From positions 1-23,897 of the forward strand of contig JAKPQU010000605.1 of NCBI GenBank assembly GCA_029555925.1: a stretch of DNA of 23,897 nt, in the 5' to 3' direction. The position numbers and the translations under genes are program-made. Below the pieces are notes generated by a model. The model worked only from the letters and a program-made list of their open reading frames with translations, was not told the origin of the DNA and did no database searches. The DNA comes from Bacillota bacterium. Lineage in GTDB: Bacteria > Eremiobacterota > SpSt-956 > JAKJGF01. Positions 15,416 to 23,483 of the stretch are shown here, piece by piece (positions within the stretch are counted from its first letter, which is position 1; each line of letters starts with the position of its first letter).

Positions 15416-15689
15416 GCCACCATGTTGCTCACCCGGCCTTGTTAGCTTTTTATTCCTGACAGATGAAGGCTTACAAAATATATCTCCCCTATCATAGAAA
15501 AAAATAAACCTTCAAATCCCTTTAAATGTAAGATTGAATATATACTTGCGTGTTTAACTGTTATATCTTATAATAAGTGAGTGGTGAATAGTGAGTATAA
15601 TCAGTCTAATCCCTGCTCACTCTATGCCACTCACTTATATGTCCTACCTTGCGTGACTAATCACGACTAGAATATTTTCGAGGTGAATT
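15323..15689. other. Intergenic region with repeats and a promoter
   Basis: After the direct repeats comes a single-copy stretch (about 15420-15545), then a promoter (15546-15574) and period-7 runs (AGTGAGTGGTGAATAGTGAG from 15576, and ACTCTATGCCACTCACTTAT near 15618) that fall in the leader of the next gene. No ORF is convincing. Confidence 0.55.
15546..15574 (+). promoter_or_regulatory. Promoter for the zinc-ribbon kinase gene
   Basis: TTGCGT (15546-15551), a 17-base spacer and TATAAT (15569-15574). The leader to the GTG at 15690 is about 108 bases and contains heptads in both senses (AGTGAGT and CTCACT), which could form a hairpin. Confidence 0.55.
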
Positions 15690-18212
15690 GTGGGTAATAT
15701 CTGTTCTGTATGTGGTTCAGATAACAGTGATACTGCAAAGTTCTGTAATGAATGCGGACAAACTCTCGGAACTAAAGCTGTAAATAAATCCAAACCTGTA
15801 GCATTGAAACAGGGTACCATGCTTAAGGGGAACCGGTATATTACAAAAAGGCTGATTAAAGCAGGAGGCATGGGAGCTGTTTACGAAGCAACAGATAAAA
15901 ATTCAAATAAGATTTTTGCCATTAAAGAACTCTGGGCCTATGCCTCTACAACAAAAGAAAGAGATTATCTCGTCAAAAGATTTGAAAGCGAAGCAAAATT
16001 GCTGTCAAAACTTAACCATATGAGTCTTCCAGGGGTATATGATTATTTTATTGACAATGAGCGTTATTATCTTGTAATGGATTTTATAGATGGCTGTGAC
16101 CTGGACAATCTTATACGCAGGGATGGGAAGCCGGGACTTCCACAGGAGGAAGTTGTAAAATGGGGAATTCAAATCTGTGAAGTGTTAGACTATCTGCACA
16201 ATTCCAATCCTCCTATAATTTACCGGGATTTGAAACCATCCAATATTATGCTGAGAAATTCCAGCAAGAAAATAGTTTTAATAGATTTCGGCATAGCCTG
16301 TGCACTCGAAGATACTGCTTCAGGTAATCCCAGAACTATGATAGGTACAATGGGTTATATTGCACCTGAACAATATCTGGGGAAACCTGTACCTGCAAGT
16401 GATATATATTCTCTGGGGGGAACCCTGTATAATCTTCTTACAGGAAGTATGCCGGTACCTTTCAGTTATAAACACATGACATCGATTGTTCCGGAAATAG
16501 CTACAGGTATAGAAGAAATAGTATGCCGTTCCTTAAATTTAAAAGTTGAAGAAAGATATCAAAGTGCCAGAGAAGTAAAGGATGCCCTGGAAAAGGTTCT
16601 GGCGAGTGAGATACTGACTCTGCGTACCATCAAAGAAAAACCAAAATTATCTCGATGGAAAATATCAGGTGAACTGCCTGAACTTTCTGATATATTATCT
16701 GAGCTGGATGTTGCTGAAACTATTGTAACAGGGAAAAAGCTAGACGAAAAAGATACAAAAGAGATGAGAGATGAACATGGAGAATTCAATGAGGCAATAG
16801 AATCAGATAAACAGGAAGAAGATACAGATAAAATATATATAGATCTACTGGAAGAATTAATGAATACAGACCGGGCTTCACTGGCTAAAATCATTCAATT
16901 AAAGGGAAAATATTTAGATGAGAGATTTTTCGAAATATTTGATCACACACTGGAATATGTAGCTTCAGAGGATAAAAATCTCTCAGAAGAAATGAATAAT
17001 TTAAATAAAATTATGAATTCCATGAATCTCCGTAAAAAATTAACAGAAGAGGTAAAGAGAAGAGATGGAGAAGAACTATTTGACGAAGATTTTATAGAAG
17101 CTTCTATAGAGGATGATGAAAGTCCTGTGTTTTCTGGCACAGCAGAAGACCTTAACATAAACAGAGATTTTCCTGAACATAAAGAGGAATTATTTGATGA
17201 AGATTTTATTGAAGATTCCGTTGAAGATGATTTAAATCCTGCGTCTTCTGACACAGTGGAAGAAATCAATATGGACAGAGATGAAGGCTTCCCTGATGAA
17301 CATAAAGAGGAATTATTTGATGAAGATTTTATTGAAGATTCCGTTGAAAATGATTTAAATCCTGCGTCTTCTGACACAGGGGAAGAAATTAATATGGACA
17401 GAGATGAAGGCTTCCCTGAACATAAAGAGGACGTATTTGATGGAGATTTTATTGATTTTTCAGTTAAGATGAACGAAAAAGATGACATGTTTGATGAAGA
17501 GTTTTCGGGTGTTTCTGTGATAAACGAAATAAACGAAGAATTTACAGAAGAAAATATCGAAGAAATATTCAGTCCGTCAGAATTTATTCAAGAAGAAACA
17601 TCCGAACAATTCAATAAAGAACCGGAAGAAAAAGATTATCTGACAGAAGAAGTGAAGGCAGACTCTGAGGAAACGAACCATTACAGCCAGATAATGGATA
17701 ATTATAACACATGGGATGAACATATTGACGAATATAATATAAAAGATCATATAAAAACTGATATGGCCTGTGATATGTTAGAAGAAGAAATGATTATATC
17801 GGATCCATTGTGGGAAACAGAAGAGGAACCTATTGACTTATTATTTAATAGTGACGATGTAATTGAATTGGATGAACATATAAATGAACATATGATAGAA
17901 GCAGTAGATCCACACAATACAGGTACAGTTAATAATATTTCAATAAGGAAAGAGAAAACAGGTTACATACAGGATAATGCACAGAAATATTTTGAAGAAG
18001 CACAGAACTTAATCAAAGAGGAACATTTTGAAGAGGCTGTCAGTTTATGTGAAAAAGCTCTGAAATACAATGATGAATTTCTTGAAGCACATTATACGCT
18101 TGGTACTATTTACAAAAAAATCAACCGTTCCGATCTGGCCGTAGAAAGTTATAAAAAATACCTTGCTCTTAAACAAAAAAAAACTGCAGAAAAAATTTCA
18201 AAAAAAAAATAG
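15690..18212 (+). CDS. Zinc-ribbon Ser/Thr kinase with acidic repeats and C-terminal TPR
   Basis: An 840-residue protein. A zinc ribbon comes first (CSVC 5-8, CNEC 19-22), as in the protein at 2957-3709. The kinase domain spans about 48-305: KAGGMGAVYEA (57-67), K79 in FAIKEL, E101, IYRDLKPSN (177-185; Tyr instead of His in HRD), IDFG (198-201) and APEQ (225-228). All catalytic residues are present, so it is probably active. About 330-760 is strongly acidic, with a repeated ~41-residue unit HKEELFDEDFIEDSVE... (DNA at 17178-17420). Residues about 765-835 form two TPR units (YFEEAQNLIKEEHFEEAVSL, AHYTLGTIYKKINRSDLAVE). There is no membrane segment. The GTG at 15690 is supported by GAGGTGA a few bases upstream. 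The substrate is unknown. Confidence 0.92.
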   Translation: MGNICSVCGSDNSDTAKFCNECGQTLGTKAVNKSKPVALKQGTMLKGNRYITKRLIKAGGMGAVYEATDKNSNKIFAIKELWAYASTTKERDYLVKRFESEAKLLSKLNHMSLPGVYDYFIDNERYYLVMDFIDGCDLDNLIRRDGKPGLPQEEVVKWGIQICEVLDYLHNSNPPIIYRDLKPSNIMLRNSSKKIVLIDFGIACALEDTASGNPRTMIGTMGYIAPEQYLGKPVPASDIYSLGGTLYNLLTGSMPVPFSYKHMTSIVPEIATGIEEIVCRSLNLKVEERYQSAREVKDALEKVLASEILTLRTIKEKPKLSRWKISGELPELSDILSELDVAETIVTGKKLDEKDTKEMRDEHGEFNEAIESDKQEEDTDKIYIDLLEELMNTDRASLAKIIQLKGKYLDERFFEIFDHTLEYVASEDKNLSEEMNNLNKIMNSMNLRKKLTEEVKRRDGEELFDEDFIEASIEDDESPVFSGTAEDLNINRDFPEHKEELFDEDFIEDSVEDDLNPASSDTVEEINMDRDEGFPDEHKEELFDEDFIEDSVENDLNPASSDTGEEINMDRDEGFPEHKEDVFDGDFIDFSVKMNEKDDMFDEEFSGVSVINEINEEFTEENIEEIFSPSEFIQEETSEQFNKEPEEKDYLTEEVKADSEETNHYSQIMDNYNTWDEHIDEYNIKDHIKTDMACDMLEEEMIISDPLWETEEEPIDLLFNSDDVIELDEHINEHMIEAVDPHNTGTVNNISIRKEKTGYIQDNAQKYFEEAQNLIKEEHFEEAVSLCEKALKYNDEFLEAHYTLGTIYKKINRSDLAVESYKKYLALKQKKTAEKISKKK
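17178..17420 (+). repeat. Near-identical tandem repeat coding acidic segment
   Basis: Two adjacent units of 123 and 120 bases begin CATAAAGAGGAATTATTTGA at 17178 and 17301; a diverged third start is at 17421 (CATAAAGAGGACGTATTTGA) and a weaker one near 17071. The first two differ at only a few positions, including loss of one codon, which points to recent duplication. Confidence 0.85.
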
Positions 18213-18405
18213 ATTTTACTTGAAAAGTATTTTGTCTGAGTGCTTATAACGGTAAACATTCCACCGGTTATAGTCGTAACGCGCGACGGGAGGAGACAAA
18301 ATCACAGATTATCCGGTATCGTATTTATCGCCGGAGCTGATTGCGTAAAAAAATGACAGGTGATTTTATATACAATGGAAAAAGAAATTTATCATAGAAT
18401 ATTCA

Positions 18406-18437
18406 GAGTGAAGAGTGAAAAGTGAAAAGTGAAAAAA
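18406..18437. repeat. Period-7 repeat of AGTGAAA/AGTGAAG units
   Basis: AGAGTGA AGAGTGA AAAGTGA AAAGTGA AAAA: four exact heptad steps, with a partial opposite-sense CTATTCACT about 15 bases later, upstream of the kinase promoter. Confidence 0.8.
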
Positions 18438-18541
18438 ATTGGATTTTACTTACTATTCACTAATTAATAGATTTACAAAATCAAGTAAAATTTCCAGTAA
18501 AAGTGAATCTACCTATCATAAAAAAACACTATCAGATCCAA

Positions 18542-18570
18542 TTGACTTTGTTTTTTGTAAGTGTTATGAT
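18542..18570 (+). promoter_or_regulatory. Promoter for the tandem kinase gene
   Basis: TTGACT (18542-18547), a 17-base spacer and TATGAT (18565-18570). Transcription would begin near 18577, giving a short leader with GGAAGGAG before the ATG at 18609. This favours 18609 over the TTG at 18585 as the start. Confidence 0.65.
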
Positions 18571-18608
18571 TTTCAATGGGTTAGTTGTCACCCGGAAGGA
18601 GAAAATTT

Positions 18609-21600
18609 ATGCAGGGTAGTGGTACCCAGGGCTTTTTAGAGTCAGGCTCTGTATTAAAAAGTCAATTTCAGATAATAAAAAATTTGTCTGTCACAGAATT
18701 AAGTAGAAATTATCTCGGGAAAGATATCAATACGAATAAAACTGTTCTGGTTAAAGAGTTATTGGATACATTTCAGGATCAGGCAAAAAAGGAACAGGCT
18801 ACCAAACAATTTAGAATAGAGGCACAGATTCTTATAGGTCTCGTGCACAGGGGAATTCCTACCTTTCGTGATTATTTTGAACATGATAATAAAAGATACA
18901 TTGTAATGGATTATATAGAAGGTAAAACGTTACATGATCATGTCAAAGACAGTAAGGATTTCTTCGATGAAAAACAGCTTCTGACATGGGCTTTAGAACT
19001 GTGTGACATATTACATTATCTTCATTCAAGAAGGCCGAATCCCGTAATCTTCAGAGCCCTTGCTCCGAAAAATATCATCATTTCACCGGAAGGTAAATTA
19101 ATTCTTATAAATTTTGCCATATCAAAAGTATTCAGCCCTTCATCTAAAACAATGGCTGTAGCCAAGATGGTAAATCATAATTTTTCACCTCTTGAACAAT
19201 ATTCCGGTGTTACAGATAATAGAACAGATATATATTCTCTCGGTGCAACCCTTTACTATACTATAACAAAAGAGCTGCCTGTAGATGCAATGAACAGGAG
19301 TCTGGAAGACACTCCTCTACGGTCATGTATGGAAATTAACAATAAAATTTCCCCGGAACTTGAAGCTATAATAATAAAATGTATGGAATTACAGCAGGAT
19401 CTGAGATATCAGAATGTTTCCGATATTCAGGCGGAACTGAGAAAACTATTCGACATGAAATACCGTCTTCAGAGTGCACCAAAAACATCACGATTATCTC
19501 TCAGCTCTATAGGAGGTGCATCTCCGTCTTCCCCGTCAGGTTCCCTGAGACCACCTTTAAATATACCGACAGAAAGTCCTGTAAAACCGGCGCTTTCACA
19601 TAGCTCTTTGAAACCTTCCATGGAGGGAGCCGGTATATCTAAGAGTTCTTTAAAGCCTTCCCTGCCTGCCACTTCTATCCAGCCAGGTTCTTTAAAACCT
19701 TCCATGGAGGGAGCCAGTATGTCTCAGAGTTCCCTAAAGCCTTCTCTGCCTGCCACTTCTATCCAGCCCGGTTCTCTAAAGCCTTCCATGCAGGGAGCCG
19801 GTATGTCTCAGAGTTCTTTAAAGCCACCTGTGCAGGCAGGCCAGACAAAACCGGTAATGTCTCACGGCTCTCCCCAGCTATCTATGCCAGCAGAAAGAAA
19901 GGAACAGGCACCTTCCAAATTACCTGCAAGGCCTCCTTTAACTATGTCTGCCAAAACGTCCCGTCTTTCAGATGTTATTCTATCACTTCAAAAACCGGCA
20001 AAAACTCAAGAAATCACAGAGAGGCCGAGCACTTCGCCTCATTCTTCAATAGTATCTTATTCAGGAAGACAGATGCAGCAGGAAGAACAGGTTACAGATG
20101 TAGCGGAAGATGAACCTCTGGATACAGATGACCACAGACCTCTGCCACCTCCAATATTTTCCAGAGCCTCGTCATCTCCTGATAGCCAGCAAAGAAAAAG
20201 CATTCTTCAAACAAAGTCCGAAGAAAGCAAACCTTCCTCATGGGTTTCTGCCGATAAAGGACGTACCCCTCTGACAAGACGATTAACTTTACCTCCGCCC
20301 CCCGGTAAATCAGCAGAAATATCGCCACATCCTGTGACACATGGAAAAAGTGTATTACCGCCCAGAGCAGGGTCAGATGAACAAAGAGGAGAACAAAAAG
20401 ACATTCAAACCAGCGATAGTGCAGGTAATAAATTTCCCTTACCTTCATTTCCAAGGAGATCTGCTGATACTGCAACAAAAGTTGTAGACATAACCAGACC
20501 TGTTCCTCCGCCAGGATTAAAATCACAGGACAGGCCGGAATCAGGTAATTATCCTTTACCCGGTTCTCAGGGTGGAAGTTTAAAAAGGATTCAAACGAGA
20601 AAATTTTCTACCGATAGTATGCCCTCTCTTCCTGTAAGACAGGAAAAAAGCGAAAAAGTTCAGACTTCTCCTCCTGCAAGGTCATTTACCGGCACGGGGG
20701 ATTCAGGTTCACTCCAGGATGGAAGAGAGAAAAAATCACCGCCTGTAACTCACAGCACACATAAAACACCTTATCAGCCTGACAGGGAGGAAGATAGCGG
20801 AGAAGATACAGCTTTCGATAAGGAAACATCACTGTCAGCCAGAGAGAATCCTGTAGATAAAGGAATAATACTGAATAATAGATATAAAGTAATAGAGTTA
20901 CTAGGTGAAGGACAGACAACCAGAACCTATAAAGCCATGGACATGAAAAATAATTGCCATGTAGCATTAAAAGAGCTACTTGACAAATTTGACGATCCTG
21001 TAAAGAGAAGAGAAGCAATATTACAATTTCAGGTAGAAGCAAAAATACTCATAAAGCTTGAACATCCTGCCATACCTAAATTCGAAGAATATTTCTCTCA
21101 TGAAGGCAGACGTTTCTTTATCATAGATTTTGTAGAAGGGGAAACACTTGACAGAATAATTCAAAATTCTCCGTTTTTTGAAGAATCCAGATTGGTTGAA
21201 TGGGCTATTGAATTATGTGATATTATCGATTACATGCATTCTCAGACACCGGAACCTGTTATATTCAGAGATATGTGCCCTAAGAATGTCATTTTATCTT
21301 CAGAAGGAAAACTCAAAATAATAGATTTTGGTATTTCAAAATTATTCACACCCGATGCAAAGACAGCTGCAGTTGCCAAAACTATCAATCCAAATTATTC
21401 ACCGGTAGAGCAATATGTAGGTCAGACTGATCAGAAAAGTGACGTTTATTCCGTTGGTGCCACATTATATTATCTTGCAACAAAATCTGTACCGGTAGAT
21501 GCCATAGACAGAAGTATAAACGACATGAACCTCCCTAACTGCAGGAGATTTAACAATAATATATCAACAGAATTTGAAGCTATTATATTAAAAGCCATGG

Positions 21601-21980
21601 AAATAAATAAAGTTGATAGATATGAAAATATTAAAGAAATGAAAGTGACGCTGCAGGAATTATACAAAAAAATAATGAAAAGTGCTCCTCCAGCAGGCAA
21701 ACAAAAGTCAGGAAAACAGACCGGTTCACTCACATCCGGTAAACCATCCGGTAAACTGCCAGGTAAACCGTCAGGCAAGCTAGATACAGGGTCAATAGCT
21801 TCTCAGAAAGATGAGAGTAAAGAGGATAAGAAGGCCAGTAATATTACGTCTGTATTATTAATAGCTGCTGTTGTATTATTTCTGTTATTGATAGCTCTTG
21901 GAGCGACAATCTACTTTACAAAAGCATGGTTATATATACCTGATATTATAGCTTATATAACTAAACTCCTGAAAAAATAA
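18609..21980 (+). CDS. Tail-anchored pseudokinase-kinase tandem protein
   Basis: The protein has 1123 residues from the ATG at 18609, which follows GGAAGGAG by 7 bases. The first kinase-like domain (about 14-281) keeps the ATP lysine K49 (VLVKEL) and E71, but HRD is FRA (A150), DFG is NFA (N168), and there is no glycine-rich loop: a pseudokinase. A Pro/Ser-rich linker of about 460 residues follows, with 28-residue SLKPS repeats near 333-405. The second domain (about 757-1020) keeps K788, FRD (D888) and DFG (D906) and a loop GEGQTT; the DLKPxN lysine is replaced (DMCPKN), so it is probably active but atypical. A Gly/Lys/Ser stretch leads to one membrane segment (about 1078-1100) and a short tail ending LLKK. 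The linker and kinases should face the cytoplasm. The two kinase domains are clearly duplicates (both have EQY.G.TD..(T/S)D(I/V)YS.GATLYY). Confidence 0.92.
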   Translation: MQGSGTQGFLESGSVLKSQFQIIKNLSVTELSRNYLGKDINTNKTVLVKELLDTFQDQAKKEQATKQFRIEAQILIGLVHRGIPTFRDYFEHDNKRYIVMDYIEGKTLHDHVKDSKDFFDEKQLLTWALELCDILHYLHSRRPNPVIFRALAPKNIIISPEGKLILINFAISKVFSPSSKTMAVAKMVNHNFSPLEQYSGVTDNRTDIYSLGATLYYTITKELPVDAMNRSLEDTPLRSCMEINNKISPELEAIIIKCMELQQDLRYQNVSDIQAELRKLFDMKYRLQSAPKTSRLSLSSIGGASPSSPSGSLRPPLNIPTESPVKPALSHSSLKPSMEGAGISKSSLKPSLPATSIQPGSLKPSMEGASMSQSSLKPSLPATSIQPGSLKPSMQGAGMSQSSLKPPVQAGQTKPVMSHGSPQLSMPAERKEQAPSKLPARPPLTMSAKTSRLSDVILSLQKPAKTQEITERPSTSPHSSIVSYSGRQMQQEEQVTDVAEDEPLDTDDHRPLPPPIFSRASSSPDSQQRKSILQTKSEESKPSSWVSADKGRTPLTRRLTLPPPPGKSAEISPHPVTHGKSVLPPRAGSDEQRGEQKDIQTSDSAGNKFPLPSFPRRSADTATKVVDITRPVPPPGLKSQDRPESGNYPLPGSQGGSLKRIQTRKFSTDSMPSLPVRQEKSEKVQTSPPARSFTGTGDSGSLQDGREKKSPPVTHSTHKTPYQPDREEDSGEDTAFDKETSLSARENPVDKGIILNNRYKVIELLGEGQTTRTYKAMDMKNNCHVALKELLDKFDDPVKRREAILQFQVEAKILIKLEHPAIPKFEEYFSHEGRRFFIIDFVEGETLDRIIQNSPFFEESRLVEWAIELCDIIDYMHSQTPEPVIFRDMCPKNVILSSEGKLKIIDFGISKLFTPDAKTAAVAKTINPNYSPVEQYVGQTDQKSDVYSVGATLYYLATKSVPVDAIDRSINDMNLPNCRRFNNNISTEFEAIILKAMEINKVDRYENIKEMKVTLQELYKKIMKSAPPAGKQKSGKQTGSLTSGKPSGKLPGKPSGKLDTGSIASQKDESKEDKKASNITSVLLIAAVVLFLLLIALGATIYFTKAWLYIPDIIAYITKLLKK
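19605..19830 (+). repeat. 84-bp tandem repeat in the linker coding region
   Basis: About 2.7 copies of an 84-base unit start at 19605, 19689 and 19773, encoding SLKPSMEGA.MSQSSLKPSL then PATSIQPG. The phase is exact and the sequence highly similar, so this is a low-complexity region expanded by slippage or recombination. Confidence 0.8.
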
Positions 21981-21991
21981 TCAATTTATAT

Positions 21992-22020
21992 GTGAAGGGT
22001 GAAGAGTGAAGGGTGAAGAG
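21992..22020. repeat. Period-7 repeat of GTGAAGG/GTGAAGA units
   Basis: GTGAAGG GTGAAGA GTGAAGG GTGAAGA G: four heptads, starting 12 bases after the tandem kinase stop codon. Confidence 0.85.
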
Positions 22021-22079
22021 ATAAATAGCTTTTCATTCTTTGTTTTGTCCACCAGGTCATGGTCCCGATGGTATCAGAA

Positions 22080-22117
22080 AGTGAGTAGTGAGTTAGAATG
22101 TTAACTCACTACTCACT
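22080..22117. terminator. Heptad-built hairpin between convergent genes
   Basis: AGTGAGTAGTGAGTTA (22080-22095) pairs without mismatch with TAACTCACTACTCACT (22102-22117) around the loop GAATGT: a 16-bp stem. Both arms are two heptads long (AGTGAGT AGTGAGT). It lies exactly between the convergent tandem kinase and acyl-CoA dehydrogenase genes. There is no clear T-run, so a terminator role is inferred from position. Confidence 0.6.
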
Positions 22118-22124
22118 ATTCACA

Positions 22125-23282
22125 TTATCTGCTTGCCGCTTCTTTAATCATATTTAAAGCTATAACAGATCTCTGTATCTGATTTGTGCCTTCATATATC
22201 TGTGTTATTTTGGCATCCCTCATCATTTTCTCCAGAGGGTATTCTCTCATATAGCCGGAGCCACCCATTATCTGAAGGGCGTCGGTAGTAACTTTCATTG
22301 CAGTATCAGATGCAAGAAGTTTACACATGGCAGATTCCTTTGATATTTCCTTCTGAGTTCCGCTATCTATTGTTCTGGCCACAGCATAGGTAAGAGATCT
22401 TGCTGCCTCTATCTGTGTAGCCATATCGGCAAACATATGTTGAACTGCCTGGAAACCTGTAATAGGCTGGCCGAACTGAACCCTCTGGCGTGCAAAATCC
22501 ATGGCTGCATCCATTGCACCCTGGGCTATACCGAGAGCCTGTGCTGCCACTCCCGGTCTTGCATTATCAAGGGTTCTCAGGGCTACTATAAAACCATATC
22601 CTTCTTTTGCAAGGAGATTGGCTTTCGGGACTTTACAGTCCTGAAACACAAGTTCTCTTGTAGCAGAACAGCGAATGCCCATTTTCTTCTCTTTTTTACC
22701 GAAATCAAAGCCGGGAGTACCTTTTTCAACGATAAAAGCTGAAAGACCGCGGGATCCTCTTTTTTTATTTGTAGCTGCTATAACAGTATATATTTCTGCT
22801 TCACCGCCATTTGTTATCCACTGCTTTGTTCCGTTTAAAACATAATAATCTCCGTCAACTTTAGCAGTAGTTTCCACTCCTCCTGCATCACTTCCTGCAT
22901 TTGCTTCTGTAAGTCCGAAAGCAGCCAGTTTTTCTCCTTTTGCTATAGGAGTAAGATATTTCTTCTTCTGTTCTTCAGTTCCGAAGAGAAGTATAGGGAA
23001 AGCTCCGAGAGCGGAAGCGGCAAATGACACAGCCACACCTCCGCAGGCACGGCTTATCTGTTCGACAGCAAGAGCCAGTTCGAAGACTCCTCCGCCGAAA
23101 CCTCCGTACTCTTCCGGTATATAAAGACCAAAAAGATCTGCCTGAGCAAGATGTTTCATAATTTCCCACGGAAACTCTTCTGTTTCATCCAGTTTTGCCG
23201 CTACAGGCGTCACCTTTTCTATTGCTATCTTTCTGGCAAGATCAACTATTGCCTGTTGTTCTTCTGTTAAAAAATAATTCAA
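22125..23282 (-). CDS. Acyl-CoA dehydrogenase
   Basis: A 385-residue flavoprotein of the short-chain/butyryl-type acyl-CoA dehydrogenase family, which oxidises acyl-CoA to 2-enoyl-CoA with FAD and passes electrons to ETF. Family signatures are visible: FGLTEANAGSDAGG (FAD/substrate site), QWITNG, RCSATREL, RVQFGQPI, MGGSGY and the catalytic glutamate in QIYEGTNQIQR (residue 364 from this start). The length is typical. The frame opens further to a GTG at 23291, but AAAGGAG abuts that codon; TTG at 23282 lies 8 bases after the site and is the better start (MNYFLTEEQQ). No etfAB or thiolase gene is nearby, so the exact substrate (butyryl or branched chain) is open. A good promoter is at 23385-23413 on the minus strand. 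It is convergent with the kinase gene. Confidence 0.95.
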   Translation of the reverse strand: MNYFLTEEQQAIVDLARKIAIEKVTPVAAKLDETEEFPWEIMKHLAQADLFGLYIPEEYGGFGGGVFELALAVEQISRACGGVAVSFAASALGAFPILLFGTEEQKKKYLTPIAKGEKLAAFGLTEANAGSDAGGVETTAKVDGDYYVLNGTKQWITNGGEAEIYTVIAATNKKRGSRGLSAFIVEKGTPGFDFGKKEKKMGIRCSATRELVFQDCKVPKANLLAKEGYGFIVALRTLDNARPGVAAQALGIAQGAMDAAMDFARQRVQFGQPITGFQAVQHMFADMATQIEAARSLTYAVARTIDSGTQKEISKESAMCKLLASDTAMKVTTDALQIMGGSGYMREYPLEKMMRDAKITQIYEGTNQIQRSVIALNMIKEAASR

Positions 23283-23318
23283 AACAGTCACTCCTTTATC
23301 AGTTATCGGTTATGTTAT

Positions 23319-23341
23319 CGTGACGCGTGACGCGTGACGGG
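23319..23341. repeat. Period-7 repeat of CGTGACG units
   Basis: CGTGACG CGTGACG CGTGACG GG: three exact heptads, located in the leader of the acyl-CoA dehydrogenase gene on its minus-strand transcript. Confidence 0.8.
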
Positions 23342-23384
23342 AAATTCTACTCACTGCCACCGCTCACCGTTCACTGTAAAAGTC

Positions 23385-23413
23385 ATTCTATCACGGTTTA
23401 AAATAAAAATCAA
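23385..23413 (-). promoter_or_regulatory. Promoter for the acyl-CoA dehydrogenase gene
   Basis: On the minus strand TTGATT (23413-23408), a 17-base spacer and TAGAAT (23390-23385) preceded by TGA, an extended -10. The transcript would start near 23378, about 96 bases before the TTG start, and its leader includes degenerate heptads (CAGTGAACGGTGAGCGGTGG). Confidence 0.6.
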
Positions 23414-23442
23414 CGATGATTGTTTTTTTAAATAGTAAAAAG

Positions 23443-23471
23443 TTGACTTTTTGGTATAAATATTGCATAAT
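23443..23471 (+). promoter_or_regulatory. Outward promoter near the right edge
   Basis: TTGACT (23443-23448), a 17-base spacer and CATAAT (23466-23471). It is divergent from the acyl-CoA dehydrogenase promoter, about 30 bases away, and should drive a transcript leaving the window to the right. Confidence 0.55.
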
Positions 23472-23483
23472 TAAGAGGTTCTT

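Larger units (their letters stand above)
18213..18608. other. Intergenic region and leader of the tandem kinase gene
   Basis: A possible diverged palindromic element lies at about 18240-18350 (GTAACGCGCGACGGGAGGAG core as in copies A and B, followed by GCCGGAGCTGAT), preceded by the hairpin ATAACGG...CCGGTTAT. Then come heptads of AGTGAAA type (18406-18437) and a promoter at 18542-18570. The only longer ORF here overlaps the next gene in another frame and is not supported. Confidence 0.55.

Noticed and set aside
16943..17488. Minus-strand ORF of 181 codons opposite the acidic repeats
   Set aside because: It is the Ser-rich antisense shadow of the Asp/Glu-rich repeat region of the kinase gene and has no ribosome-binding site.
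18585..18608. TTG at 18585 as start of the tandem kinase
   Set aside because: GGAAGGAG is placed correctly for the ATG at 18609, and the predicted transcription start is only about 8 bases before 18585.
20092..20526. Minus-strand ORF of 144 codons
   Set aside because: Antisense to the continuous linker region of the tandem kinase; composition is typical of a shadow frame.
23283..23291. GTG at 23291 as start of the acyl-CoA dehydrogenase
   Set aside because: The AAAGGAG site directly abuts this codon; the TTG at 23282 has normal spacing.
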